Source: Oscillospiraceae bacterium
GTDB lineage: Bacteria > Bacillota > Clostridia > Oscillospirales > Ruminococcaceae
NCBI GenBank assembly: GCA_017521325.1
Contig: JAFXCV010000015.1
Location: 1 to 63,889, forward strand
Reading direction: 5' to 3'
DNA length: 63,889 bases
Shown here: positions 43,822 through 52,011 of the stretch, piece after piece
How positions within the stretch are numbered: position 1 is the first letter of the stretch
Layout: every line of letters begins with the position of its first letter
Notes under the pieces: generated by a model
Told to the model about the DNA's origin: nothing
The model's input: the letters and a program-made list of their open reading frames with translations, nothing else
Databases searched by the model: none
Translations under genes and position numbers: made by a program

Positions 43822-44865
43822 TTATGATTTCCGATAGGATTTTGCATCCCCACGGGCTGTTACCACACGGTAGCCTGCCGCCTGCACCTGTGCACTGAGA
43901 TTGCGGACGCTCTGGGCTGATTCTTCACCTGTGCTGATCTTATTGTCGTAAAGCATGTACTTTTCTCTCACGGATTTCGGCGAAAGATTCGGCATTACGA
44001 CATTGGCACCCGTGCGCAGTCCCAGTTCCCTCCCCTGCGGATGCATCGTGCCGAGGGCGGTCGTTGCAGGAAGCAGCACCTGCGGATGCATCAGACGGAG
44101 AATTCCCAGAAGGCGAAGAACGAGCTTCAGCTCACCGTTCGGATAGTCCGAAAAAGGAGTATCCTTATGGGAAAGAAATGGGCCGATCCCGATCATATCG
44201 GGGCTAAGCTCCTGCAAAAAGCGCAGATCGGCAATGAGATGCTCCGTTGTCTGGAAGGGGCTTCCCACCATAAAGCCTGCACCGACCTGATAGCCGATCT
44301 CCTTGAGGTCAAACAGACATTTCCGACGGTTCTCAAACGTCAGCTCCGACGGATGCAGGCGGCTGTAGTGTTCCGCATTTGCGGTTTCGTGACGAAGAAG
44401 ATAGCGGTTTGCACCTGCTTCAAAATAGGATTTGTAGCTATCATGGGATTTCTCCCCGATGGAAAGCGTGATGGCACAATCAGGGTAACGTCCACGGATG
44501 GCGGAAACGATGTCGCAGATGCGTTCATCCGTATAATAAGGATCCTCCCCTCCCTGCAATACAAATGTGCGGAATCCCAGAGCATAGCCCTCTTCGCAGC
44601 ATTCGAGAATTTCTTCCTTCGTCAGGCGGTAACGCTCCGCACAGCGGTTGCTTCTTCGAATACCACAATAATAGCAGTCGTTTTTGCAGTAATTGGTAAA
44701 CTCAATCAGCCCACGGATGTACACATCCGTACCGTAATGCTCACGGCGCACCGCATCGGCGGCAAGGCGAAGTTCTTCATCATATACATCCGTTTCCAGC
44801 AGTGTTTTCAGTTCGGAATCGGTCAGATTCTGCGCAGCACGCAGTTTTTGGATCATTTCAGACAT
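43822..44865 (-). CDS. hydE: [FeFe]-hydrogenase maturase HydE (radical SAM)
   Basis: Radical SAM enzyme that acts on the HydG iron-CO-CN product to build the bridging part of the 2Fe H-cluster. 347 aa. Cluster ligands C60-x3-C64-x2-C67 (CKNDCYYCGIR), then RLTKEEILECCEEGYALGFRTFVLQGGED and later PNLSPKSVREKYMLYDNKI, all typical of HydE rather than biotin synthase or PylB. AAGGGGG precedes the ATG. Monocistronic, 39 kb from hydG and hydF; lacks the attenuator-like leader of hydG. Confidence 0.96.
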   Translation of the reverse strand: MSEMIQKLRAAQNLTDSELKTLLETDVYDEELRLAADAVRREHYGTDVYIRGLIEFTNYCKNDCYYCGIRRSNRCAERYRLTKEEILECCEEGYALGFRTFVLQGGEDPYYTDERICDIVSAIRGRYPDCAITLSIGEKSHDSYKSYFEAGANRYLLRHETANAEHYSRLHPSELTFENRRKCLFDLKEIGYQVGAGFMVGSPFQTTEHLIADLRFLQELSPDMIGIGPFLSHKDTPFSDYPNGELKLVLRLLGILRLMHPQVLLPATTALGTMHPQGRELGLRTGANVVMPNLSPKSVREKYMLYDNKISTGEESAQSVRNLSAQVQAAGYRVVTARGDAKSYRKS

Positions 44866-44897
44866 GGGATATCCCCCTTTTCTCGTATACTATTATT

Positions 44898-44926
44898 ATT
44901 GTAACCCATTCGGACATAATTGTCAA
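44898..44926 (-). promoter_or_regulatory. Promoter of hydE
   Basis: Minus strand: TTGACA (44921-44926), 17 bp, TACAAT (44898-44903). Very short leader. Confidence 0.75.
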
Positions 44927-44963
44927 GCTGTAGAAATTTCCTGAAAAAATTTGCAGTTTCCTA

Positions 44964-45015
44964 TTGACAAGTGTACTGCAATGTGCTATAATGTACTTAC
45001 ACAATAAGTACACTT
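44964..45015 (+). promoter_or_regulatory. Promoter and nested operator of the GntR-ABC operon
   Basis: TTGACA (44964-44969), 17 bp, TATAAT (44987-44992), TGC extended -10. Overlying it are two nested inverted repeats: AAGTGTACT (44969-44977) with AGTACACTT (45007-45015), and GTACTTA-CACAA-TAAGTAC (44993-45011). They cover the -35/-10 spacer and the start site, the position expected for repression by the GntR protein encoded next. Confidence 0.75.
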
Positions 45016-45041
45016 AAATACAATTTATCGGAGGTGAGGAT

Positions 45042-45419
45042 TTGGAGATCATTATCAGCACCAACAGCCAGAAGCCGATCTATGAGCAGATCACTTCACA
45101 GATCAAAGAAAAGGTCATGCGAGGTGAACTCAAGCACGGCGATCCAATCCCGTCGATGCGTGCATTGGCAAAGTCATTGCACATCAGCGTGATCACCGTG
45201 CAGCGAGCCTATGAGGATCTGCAGCGTGACGGCTTTATTGAAACAACGGTCGGACGGGGCAGTTTTATTTCCGCAGGCGGCTCGGCTCTGATTCAGGAGG
45301 AACGGCAGCGGCAGGCAGAGGAACATCTGCTGTCGGCGGCGGAGATCGGGCGCTCAAGCAATATCCCGTTAACAAAACTGATTGAACTTTTGACGATATT
45401 CTACGAGGAGGATGAATGA
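45042..45419 (+). CDS. GntR family (YtrA subfamily) transcriptional regulator
   Basis: 125 aa. Winged helix-turn-helix of GntR type (KPIYEQITSQIKEKVMRGELKHGDPIPSMRALAKSL, then VITVQRAYEDLQRDGFIETTVGRGSFIS), with only a short helical C-terminal part, which defines the YtrA subfamily that controls adjacent ABC exporters. Start codon TTG after GGAGGTGAGGAT. The stop overlaps the ATPase gene start. The nested inverted repeats at 44969-45015 are the likely operator. Confidence 0.93.
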   Translation: MEIIISTNSQKPIYEQITSQIKEKVMRGELKHGDPIPSMRALAKSLHISVITVQRAYEDLQRDGFIETTVGRGSFISAGGSALIQEERQRQAEEHLLSAAEIGRSSNIPLTKLIELLTIFYEEDE

Positions 45420-46276
45420 TGGAATTCGCAGTTGAGGTAAAAAATATAACAAAGAAATATGAAAGATTCACGCTGTCCGATGTGAGTTTCTCTGTTCCGC
45501 AGGGATGCATTATGGGACTGATTGGCGAAAACGGCGCAGGCAAGAGCACAATATTCAAGGCGATGCTGAATTTGATAAAAAGGGATGGCGAAGTGCTGTT
45601 CTGGGGAAAGCCAATGACCGATAAGGACATCGAGATGCGGGAACGGATCGGCGTTGCATTTGATGCGATCTGTTTTTCGGAAGTGCTTACTGTTAAGCAG
45701 GTAGGCAATATTGGCAAATATACCTATAAGAACTGGGACAGCGCAAGGTTTCAGGAGCTTGTCACACGCTTTGAACTTCCTGAAAAAGCAGAGATCAAGA
45801 CGCTTTCGAAGGGTATGAAGATGAAACTGAATCTAGCGTTCGCAATGTCCCACAATGCACAGCTTCTGATTCTGGATGAACCGACCGCCGGACTTGACCC
45901 GATTGCAAGGGATGAACTGCTTGACCTGTTTCTGGAATTTGTACAGGACGAGGAACACAGCATTCTGATTTCCAGCCACATCACAACCGATCTTGAAAAG
46001 ATTGCTGATTATATCACATTCATCAACAAGGGCAAGGTTGCCTTTTCTAAGGAGAAGGACGCACTCCTTTATCAGTACGGTATTGTTCGCTGCGGCGAAA
46101 AGGATCTGGCAGCCGTGAAAAATGCCGGCTGCATCGCATGGAAGAAGAATGAGTGCAATTATGACGTACTGGTGGAAGACCGTGAAGCAATAAAACGGAC
46201 ATTTCCACATCTGGTTATCGACAATGCAAGCATTGATGAAATTATGCTGCTGACAGTGAAAGGTGAACGAGTATGA
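45419..46276 (+). CDS. ABC transporter ATP-binding protein
   Basis: 285 aa. Walker A GENGAGKST (36-44), signature LSKGMKM (129-135), Walker B ILDEP (151-155), H-loop in LISSHIT. Like other YtrB-type exporters it has a C-terminal extension of about 75 residues. I chose the second of two adjacent ATGs (45416, 45419) because AGGAGG is seven bases upstream of it. Pairs with the two permeases downstream; cargo unknown, such operons often answer cell-wall-active peptides. Confidence 0.93.
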   Translation: MEFAVEVKNITKKYERFTLSDVSFSVPQGCIMGLIGENGAGKSTIFKAMLNLIKRDGEVLFWGKPMTDKDIEMRERIGVAFDAICFSEVLTVKQVGNIGKYTYKNWDSARFQELVTRFELPEKAEIKTLSKGMKMKLNLAFAMSHNAQLLILDEPTAGLDPIARDELLDLFLEFVQDEEHSILISSHITTDLEKIADYITFINKGKVAFSKEKDALLYQYGIVRCGEKDLAAVKNAGCIAWKKNECNYDVLVEDREAIKRTFPHLVIDNASIDEIMLLTVKGERV

Positions 46277-46926
46277 GAGGATTAGTTTATAAGGATCTGA
46301 TGACAGAAGTACATGAATTCAAACGCATGGCAGTGGTTCTGCTGGTATTTCTGATTGGTTTTCCGGTTATGATGTATGCAACAAGCGATGATCTGTCAGA
46401 TCTCTATGGTATGCCGATGACAATGTGTACAGTGATGGGTATGGTGATGATCAACAACTCTTTCGGCTATGACGAACGCTCGGGTTGGATGCAGTACGCA
46501 CTGACAAATCCGATTTCCCGTATTCAGTATTACCACTCTAAATTCCTAACACATGCAGTAAATGTCCTCTGCGGCACTGTGCTGGGGCTTGCAGTTGGCG
46601 TGATCATCGCAGGCGTGACCGGACAGCTCACGTTTGCATTACTTGGTGAAATACTGGCGACATCTGCCGGTACTGCATTTGCCCTCTGTCTGGTCGGCAT
46701 TGTGTTTATTCCGCTGATGCTGAAATTCGGGGTGCAAAAGGGTGCGATTGTGACCATGGTGAGTTTTGCATCCGTGGGTGGTATTAGTGCTGCACTTGTC
46801 GTCGGGCTGACACAGATTAACGACGATTTGACGTTCATCATCCCCATCATCGCAGTAGTTGCATTGGGATTATTCATTACCATGTATTTTCTCGGCAGAA
46901 AGTGGGTATTGGAGAAGGAATTTTAA
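46273..46926 (+). CDS. ABC-2 type permease subunit
   Basis: 217 aa with six hydrophobic segments (about 20-38, 50-68, 95-118, 128-150, 155-178, 190-210). Begins MRGLVYKDLMTEVHEFKR, typical of small ABC-2 permeases of YtrC/D type. Start overlaps the ATPase stop as ATGA. No substrate information. Confidence 0.88.
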   Translation: MRGLVYKDLMTEVHEFKRMAVVLLVFLIGFPVMMYATSDDLSDLYGMPMTMCTVMGMVMINNSFGYDERSGWMQYALTNPISRIQYYHSKFLTHAVNVLCGTVLGLAVGVIIAGVTGQLTFALLGEILATSAGTAFALCLVGIVFIPLMLKFGVQKGAIVTMVSFASVGGISAALVVGLTQINDDLTFIIPIIAVVALGLFITMYFLGRKWVLEKEF

Positions 46927-46941
46927 AGGAGCTGACACCTT

Positions 46942-47658
46942 ATGAAAGGCATGATTTTAAAGGATTTATATACTGTATGGCGTACGATGCGTCCGCTGTT
47001 CATCATCCTTCTACCGATTCTTGTAATAGGCATATTCCTGATTTACCATGATGCTTCTGTTTCAACTGTAATTATGACTGAAACAATCGATTCGGATGAT
47101 TATCTTTTCCCCATTCACATGCTCGCTTTTTTAAGCTTCAGTCTGACAACGTCGTCATTCATGAATGACAAGAAATGCGGCTGGCTGCGTTATGCACTGA
47201 CAATGCCCATCACCCGCCGTGAATATTTCCACGCAAAGCTGCTGGTACATGCTATTTTCTGTGCGGGTCTCGTTCTGATCGGTATGCTGCTGAGCTTCAT
47301 TTCTCTCCTTGTTGCAGGTATATTTTCACCTGAAACTGCGCTTAATGTTCTGAAATCCGGCATTCTCTCCGTTTTCTTCTGGTGGCTCACCGGCATTCCG
47401 ATCTGCGCTCTGATGATCCGTTACAAATACGACAAAGCGATTATGATATGGGCAGCGTATGCTTTGGGTACTCTTATTCTCTCTTCCACGGTTAGTTTTC
47501 TCATGCTTGAGCTGATGGATCTCTTATACCCTGCACTGTATATACGAAGTTTGTATTTCTTGCTGGCTGCCCTCGCTGTCTGTATGACAATCGGTACAAT
47601 CATATTTTATCGGCTTGGGGTGAAGTGGATGGAACGGAAAGGGCATTCTCGCAATTAA
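46942..47658 (+). CDS. ABC-2 type permease subunit
   Basis: 238 aa, six hydrophobic segments. Begins MKGMILKDLYTVWRTMRP, parallel to the previous permease, with the shared CGWLRYALTMPITRREYFHAK region matching its SGWMQYALTNPISRIQYYHSK; the two are paralogues and probably form the membrane heterodimer. AAAGGAGCTGACACCTT precedes the ATG. Last gene of the operon. Confidence 0.88.
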   Translation: MKGMILKDLYTVWRTMRPLFIILLPILVIGIFLIYHDASVSTVIMTETIDSDDYLFPIHMLAFLSFSLTTSSFMNDKKCGWLRYALTMPITRREYFHAKLLVHAIFCAGLVLIGMLLSFISLLVAGIFSPETALNVLKSGILSVFFWWLTGIPICALMIRYKYDKAIMIWAAYALGTLILSSTVSFLMLELMDLLYPALYIRSLYFLLAALAVCMTIGTIIFYRLGVKWMERKGHSRN

Positions 47659-47669
47659 CTATTTTTGAA

Positions 47670-47879
47670 GAACAGAGTGTTTGGGTCCTGTTTCAGTCTG
47701 CCGAAAACCTTGTTAGGTTCAAAGGACGAAGTCCTTTGGCGGGTTTGAGGGTACGCAGTACCCTCGCAATATCGCCCCTCCCCCTTGGGGAGGGGTTGGG
47801 GTGGGGGCAGACTTCGGGGTGCCACCCCCAGAAATTAGACTTTTATGTCAAGCTGGAACAGGGCGATTTTGCCCTGTTC
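47670..47879. repeat. Terminator-flanked G-quadruplex element, copy C (inverted orientation)
   Basis: Right hairpin 47856-47879 (GAACAGGGC-GATTTT-GCCCTGTTC plus T tract) is the ABC operon terminator. A decayed copy of it (GAACAG...CCTGTTT) stands at 47670-47693. Between them is a 162-bp element: left end CAGTCTGCCGAAAA, right end CTTTTATGTCAAGCTG, with G-runs at 47787-47807 (4, 4, 4 and 5 G with loops A, TT, T). Its inside is the reverse complement of copies A and B. Together with the padR promoter it fills the 345-nt gap. Confidence 0.72.
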
Positions 47880-47911
47880 TTCTTTTTTTCAAAAAATTTT
47901 TCCAAACCCTA

Positions 47912-47987
47912 TTGACAACTATATCGGAATGTGATATAGTATATATAACGGATACCGATATAACGGAAGTGGATAGAACGGAATCCG
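47912..47987 (+). promoter_or_regulatory. Promoter and operators of padR-DUF2812
   Basis: TTGACA (47912-47917), 17 bp, TATAGT (47935-47940), TGA extended -10. ACTATATC and GATATAGT form an 8-bp inverted repeat covering the spacer and -10. Downstream lie CGGATACCG (47949-47957) and CGGAATCCG (47979-47987), two CGG-N3-CCG palindromes; ATATCGG (47921-47927) and CCGATAT (47955-47961) also pair. Likely autoregulatory PadR sites. Confidence 0.68.
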
Positions 47988-48003
47988 ATAAAGGAGGGGC
48001 GAT

Positions 48004-48321
48004 ATGAATTTCGGAAATGGTGCACTGACGGAGGCGGTCTACTACATTCTGCTGTCACTGATGCAGCCGCTGCATGGCTACGGCATTATGCAGAATGCGG
48101 AGGAGCTGTCGCACGGCAGAGTGAAGCTTGCGGCAGGCACGCTGTATGGTGCAATCAATACAATGCTGGAAAAGGGCTGGATCACGGCACTTCCCGGTGA
48201 GAAGAACAGCCGCAAGAAGGAATATGTGATCACGGATGCGGGACGACATGTCCTTCAGATGGAGATCGCACGGCTGGAGGAACTTTTGGAAAACGGCAAA
48301 CGAATTCTTGGAGGAAACTGA
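48004..48321 (+). CDS. PadR family transcriptional regulator
   Basis: 105 aa, the short PadR-s2 type. Winged helix with ALTEAVYYILLSLMQPLHGYGIMQ and LAAGTLYGAINTMLEKGWI, then a short C-terminal dimerisation helix. AAAGGAGGGG precedes the ATG. Controls, by family precedent, its own promoter and the DUF2812 gene that starts 1 nt after its stop. Confidence 0.93.
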   Translation: MNFGNGALTEAVYYILLSLMQPLHGYGIMQNAEELSHGRVKLAAGTLYGAINTMLEKGWITALPGEKNSRKKEYVITDAGRHVLQMEIARLEELLENGKRILGGN

Positions 48322-48322
48322 C

Positions 48323-48874
48323 ATGAGAAAGAAAGTACACAAGTGGATCTGGGCATGGAACTTTGACAAAGAAGAAAAGTGGCTGAATGAAATGTCCGAC
48401 AAGGGCTGGGCGATGGTGAGCTACAGCTTCTGCACCTATGAATTCGAAAAGACGGATTCGGAGAGATATACCTACCGTTTGGAATTTCTGAAAAATGGTC
48501 TGAATCATCCCGAGAGCCAGAGCTATCTGGAATTTCTGGAGGAAACCGGTGCAGAGCAGGTCGGCTCATGGGGCAGATGGGTGTATCTGCGGAAGAACCG
48601 CAAGCTTGGCGGCTTTGACCTGTTCTCCGATTTTGAAAGCAAGATTGCACACCTCAAACGGATCGCCTTCCTGTTTGTGCCGCTTGCACTGCTGAATCTT
48701 GGCAATGGAATCAGCAACATCTTAATTGGAATTCAGAACACAACGTTTATCAATCCGGCGAATTTCTGGGTGGGCTGTCTTTGCCTTTCGGCGGCACTGC
48801 TCCTCCTGTACGGGGACTTGCGCATCTGGCTGAAAATCAAAAAGCTGGAAAAGGAAAAGCAGATCTATGAATAA
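48323..48874 (+). CDS. DUF2812 domain membrane protein
   Basis: 183 aa. N-terminal DUF2812 domain (about 1-105; WAWNFDKEEKWLNEMSDKGW, then YTYRLEFL and GSWGRWVYLRK), two C-terminal hydrophobic segments (about 112-132 and 145-165) and a charged tail. DUF2812 proteins occur together with PadR regulators; function unknown. ATG 48323 follows GGAGG; the longer frame from 48236 lies within padR and is rejected. Confidence 0.88.
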   Translation: MRKKVHKWIWAWNFDKEEKWLNEMSDKGWAMVSYSFCTYEFEKTDSERYTYRLEFLKNGLNHPESQSYLEFLEETGAEQVGSWGRWVYLRKNRKLGGFDLFSDFESKIAHLKRIAFLFVPLALLNLGNGISNILIGIQNTTFINPANFWVGCLCLSAALLLLYGDLRIWLKIKKLEKEKQIYE

Positions 48875-48878
48875 AAAA

Positions 48879-48900
48879 ATCCCCCGAAATTTCGGGGGAT
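48879..48900 (+). terminator. Terminator after DUF2812
   Basis: ATCCCCCGAAA/TTTCGGGGGAT perfect inverted repeat. Preceded by AAAAAA on plus, so it may act in both directions. Confidence 0.8.
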
Positions 48901-48943
48901 TATGTTTGTTCGGCGGCGGCTCGCAATTCAGTGCATAACAATA

Positions 48944-48978
48944 GACAAGCCCCTTTGCCGCAGGCATTGGGGCTTGTC
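48944..48978 (-). terminator. Hairpin downstream of pyrE
   Basis: GACAAGCCCC...GGGGCTTGTC, 10-bp stem with a 15-nt loop, about 80 nt after the pyrE stop. T tract on the minus strand is weak (TATTG). Confidence 0.5.
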
Positions 48979-49060
48979 GTTTCAGAAGTTCTCAACGCGT
49001 GAAAACATCTTTTATCAAAAAGAAACTTAGCTGCGCGTAATGCCAGCGGCGGCTCGCCGC

Positions 49061-49714
49061 TTACTTTACACCATATTCCTCACGATAAGCCAGCATCTTG
49101 TCGAGGTATTCCTTGCCAGGAACAATGTCGTTGCGGATAGCATCAATGATGTCTTCCATGGTTACGATCGGGTATACCGTCACGCCGAATTCTTCCTTGA
49201 CTTCCTGCACAGCGGACTTCTCGCCCGTACCGCGTTCCATGCGGTCAACGGTGATGACCATGCCGGTCACGTCCACATTGGCTGCGCCCTTGAGCTTGGG
49301 CATGGACTCACGAAGCGCCTTGCCGGATGTCATCACATCGTCGATGATCACAACCTTTTCATCGTCAGTGAGCGTCTTGCCGACAAACATGCCGCCCTCG
49401 CCGTGATCCTTGGCTTCCTTACGGTCAAAGCAGTAGTTCACATCAATGCCGAACTTGTTGCTCAGTGCAACAACTGTGGAAACTGCAAGCGGAATGCCCT
49501 TATAAGCAGGTCCGAAGAGGGTTTCTACGGGAATGTTGTTTGCATGAATGCACTCTGCGTAGTATTCGCCAAGCTTTGCAAGCTGTGCGCCTGTTTTGTA
49601 GTTGCCGCAGTTGATGAAGTAGGGTGCCTTTCTGCCGCTTTTCAGTGTGAACTCACCGAAGGTCAGCACGCCGCACTCCACCATGAATTGAATAAAGCTT
49701 TCTTTGTAGGTCAT
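49061..49714 (-). CDS. pyrE: Orotate phosphoribosyltransferase
   Basis: Pyrimidine synthesis: orotate plus PRPP to OMP. 217 aa. Motifs: FTLKSGRKAPYFIN, FGPAYKGIPLA, YCFDRKEAKDHGEGG and the PRPP loop VVIIDDVMTSGKAL. GGAGG precedes the ATG. Follows nadE by 41 nt on the same strand; both are nucleotide or cofactor synthesis genes using PRPP-derived substrates. No other pyr gene is near. Confidence 0.96.
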   Translation of the reverse strand: MTYKESFIQFMVECGVLTFGEFTLKSGRKAPYFINCGNYKTGAQLAKLGEYYAECIHANNIPVETLFGPAYKGIPLAVSTVVALSNKFGIDVNYCFDRKEAKDHGEGGMFVGKTLTDDEKVVIIDDVMTSGKALRESMPKLKGAANVDVTGMVITVDRMERGTGEKSAVQEVKEEFGVTVYPIVTMEDIIDAIRNDIVPGKEYLDKMLAYREEYGVK

Positions 49715-49755
49715 TTGTTTTTCCTCCTATATTTGGGGTATTTCCCCTTTTTAAC

Positions 49756-51678
49756 TTATTTTACAAGCATCTGCTCCAGCGCATCCAGTTCCTGCATCCA
49801 CACATTCATGGAAGCATCACTGGGCATGCGGAAGCCCGTTCTGGGAGAGAGTCCCACACTTCCCACGCCCACGCCATCGGGCAGGCAGGAACGCTTGAAC
49901 TGCTGGGTGAAGAATCTCCGATAGAATGTTTTCAGCCATTTGAAAATCACCGCATCTTCATACTCCCCTGCAAAGGCATAATTTGCCATACGGAAAATCT
50001 TTGCAGGTGTAAATCCATGACGGATCACATAGTAGAGGAAGAAATCATGCAGCTCATAGGGACCGACAAGATCCTCGGTTTTCTGAGCGATCTTCCCCTG
50101 CTGATCGGGTGGGAGAAGTTCGGGACTGACGGGGGTATCGAGGATATCCAGCAAAATTGCGCTGAGTTCCTGTTCGGAATGCTCCGCTTCATAGCGGACA
50201 AGGTGGCGCACGAGGGTTTTCGGAATGGAACCGTTTACGCCATAGTTGCTCATATGATCGCCGTTGTAGGTTGCCCAGCCGAGGGCAAGCTCGGAAAGAT
50301 CACCCGTGCCGACCACCAGACCATTCACATCGTTTGCAATGTCCATCAGAATCTGTGTGCGCTCTCTTGCCTGTGCATTTTCATAGGCGGCATTGTGAAT
50401 GGATTCATCATGTCCGATGTCTCTGAAATGCAGACGGACACTTTCTTCAATGCGGATCTCACGCAGGGTGCTGCCATATTTTTGGGCAAGCTCACAGGCA
50501 TTCCGATAGGTGCGGCCTGTCGTGCCAAAGCACGGCATTGTAATTGTGTGGATACCGCTTCGATCAAGTCCAAGCATGTCAAATGTATGGGCTGCAACAA
50601 TCAAGGCAAGGGTGGAATCAAGCCCGCCGGAAAGTCCCAGCACGACGTTTTTACAGCCGATTGCCTGCATGCGGCGCATGAGTCCCACTGCCTGCATTTG
50701 CAGGATTTCCTTGCATCTTTCGGTGCGTGTATCGGATTCTTCCGGAACGAAGGGATTTTTCGGGATGGGACGGGTAAGGGCGGTTTCTTCCATCGCAAGG
50801 GAGAAATCCACATGAAAAATATCCTCGTCCGTTGTAAAGGTATTGCATTTTCTGCGGTTGGCACAAAGTTTTTGCAGATCCACCTCGGTAATGAGCATCT
50901 GGTTTTTGAACGGCTCAGATTCTGCCAGAAGCTTGCCGTTTTCCGCAACAAGATTATGACCGGAGAACACAAGATCCGTGGTGGATTCCCCGATTCCGGC
51001 ATCGGCGAGCGCATAGGCACAGCAGAGGCTTGCAGATTTTGCCTGCACCATCATTTTGCGGTATTCTGCTTTTCCTGCGGCTGCAGGGCTTGCGGAAAGA
51101 TTGAAAATAAGGGTTGCACCTGCCTTTGCATAGCGAACGGAGGGGCTGTCCGCAGTGTAAAGATCCTCGCAAAGCTCCACACCGAAGGTAAGCTCAGGCA
51201 TGGTTTCACAGCAGAACACAAGACCCGTACCGAAGGGAACTTCCTCTCCCTGAATTTTCAGGAAATATTCCGAATCAAAGCCCTGTGTAAAATAGCGAAG
51301 TTCGTTGTGTGCGCTGTAATTGGGCAAATTTGTTTTCGGGACAATTCCGAGCAGTGCGCCCTTACAGATCACAGCAGCGCAATTGTAGATCTTATTCTGA
51401 TTGACAAACGGCAGTCCCACGATGGATACGATGTCCATATCCCGAGTTTCCTTTGCAATACGAATCAGCTGCTGCTCTGCCGCACGTCCGAGTGACTCCT
51501 GCAAAAACAAATCACCGCAGGTATAACCGGTAATGGAAAGCTCCGGGAAACAGATGATCTTCACGCCCTGTGTATGAGCCTGTGAGATCAGCTCCAGAAT
51601 TCTGTCCGTGTTATGGACGCAGTCACCCACACGCAGATCGGGGGTGGCGCATGCGATCTTCAGAAATCCATCCTTCAT
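49756..51678 (-). CDS. nadE: Glutamine-dependent NAD+ synthetase
   Basis: Last step of NAD synthesis. 640 aa, the two-domain form. N-terminal nitrilase-type glutaminase with triad E46 (FPELSITGY), K115 (VPKTNLPNY), C170 (GVELCEDLY); C-terminal synthetase with the PP-loop SGGLDST (350-356). Typical of the long Clostridial/Mycobacterium-type enzyme that can take nitrogen from glutamine. ATG 51678 has GAGAGG eight bases upstream; a TTG two codons earlier is less likely. Confidence 0.95.
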   Translation of the reverse strand: MKDGFLKIACATPDLRVGDCVHNTDRILELISQAHTQGVKIICFPELSITGYTCGDLFLQESLGRAAEQQLIRIAKETRDMDIVSIVGLPFVNQNKIYNCAAVICKGALLGIVPKTNLPNYSAHNELRYFTQGFDSEYFLKIQGEEVPFGTGLVFCCETMPELTFGVELCEDLYTADSPSVRYAKAGATLIFNLSASPAAAGKAEYRKMMVQAKSASLCCAYALADAGIGESTTDLVFSGHNLVAENGKLLAESEPFKNQMLITEVDLQKLCANRRKCNTFTTDEDIFHVDFSLAMEETALTRPIPKNPFVPEESDTRTERCKEILQMQAVGLMRRMQAIGCKNVVLGLSGGLDSTLALIVAAHTFDMLGLDRSGIHTITMPCFGTTGRTYRNACELAQKYGSTLREIRIEESVRLHFRDIGHDESIHNAAYENAQARERTQILMDIANDVNGLVVGTGDLSELALGWATYNGDHMSNYGVNGSIPKTLVRHLVRYEAEHSEQELSAILLDILDTPVSPELLPPDQQGKIAQKTEDLVGPYELHDFFLYYVIRHGFTPAKIFRMANYAFAGEYEDAVIFKWLKTFYRRFFTQQFKRSCLPDGVGVGSVGLSPRTGFRMPSDASMNVWMQELDALEQMLVK

Positions 51679-51738
51679 TTGCAAAACCTCTCTTCTTTGT
51701 CAAAGCGGAGCATTCGATGCTCTTTGCATATTATCTTT

Positions 51739-51767
51739 AGTATACCATATTTTGTGGGGTTATGCAA
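51739..51767 (-). promoter_or_regulatory. Promoter of nadE-pyrE
   Basis: Minus strand: TTGCAT (51762-51767), 17 bp, TATACT (51739-51744), TGG extended -10. Confidence 0.72.
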
Positions 51768-51918
51768 GAGATGGAAAAAATTTTACATACAAGCTGTCGT
51801 ATTAGCAGGAAAAAATCATGGTATAAATCATCGGATAAAATGGTATACAAAGTGACAAGGTTCTGAAAATCACCAAAACCTCGCCGAAAAGTGAAAAGGA
51901 AACCGTCAGTTTGATGTC

Positions 51919-51947
51919 TTGCAAACAAAGTCCCGTTGTGCTATACT
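51919..51947 (+). promoter_or_regulatory. Promoter of the MATE gene
   Basis: TTGCAA (51919-51924), 17 bp, TATACT (51942-51947), TGC extended -10. Confidence 0.68.
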
Positions 51948-52011
51948 GTACATGAAAATGAAGAAGAAACATGAAATCCGGGAAGAGGAAGTTCCCGAAG
52001 GAGGAATCATT

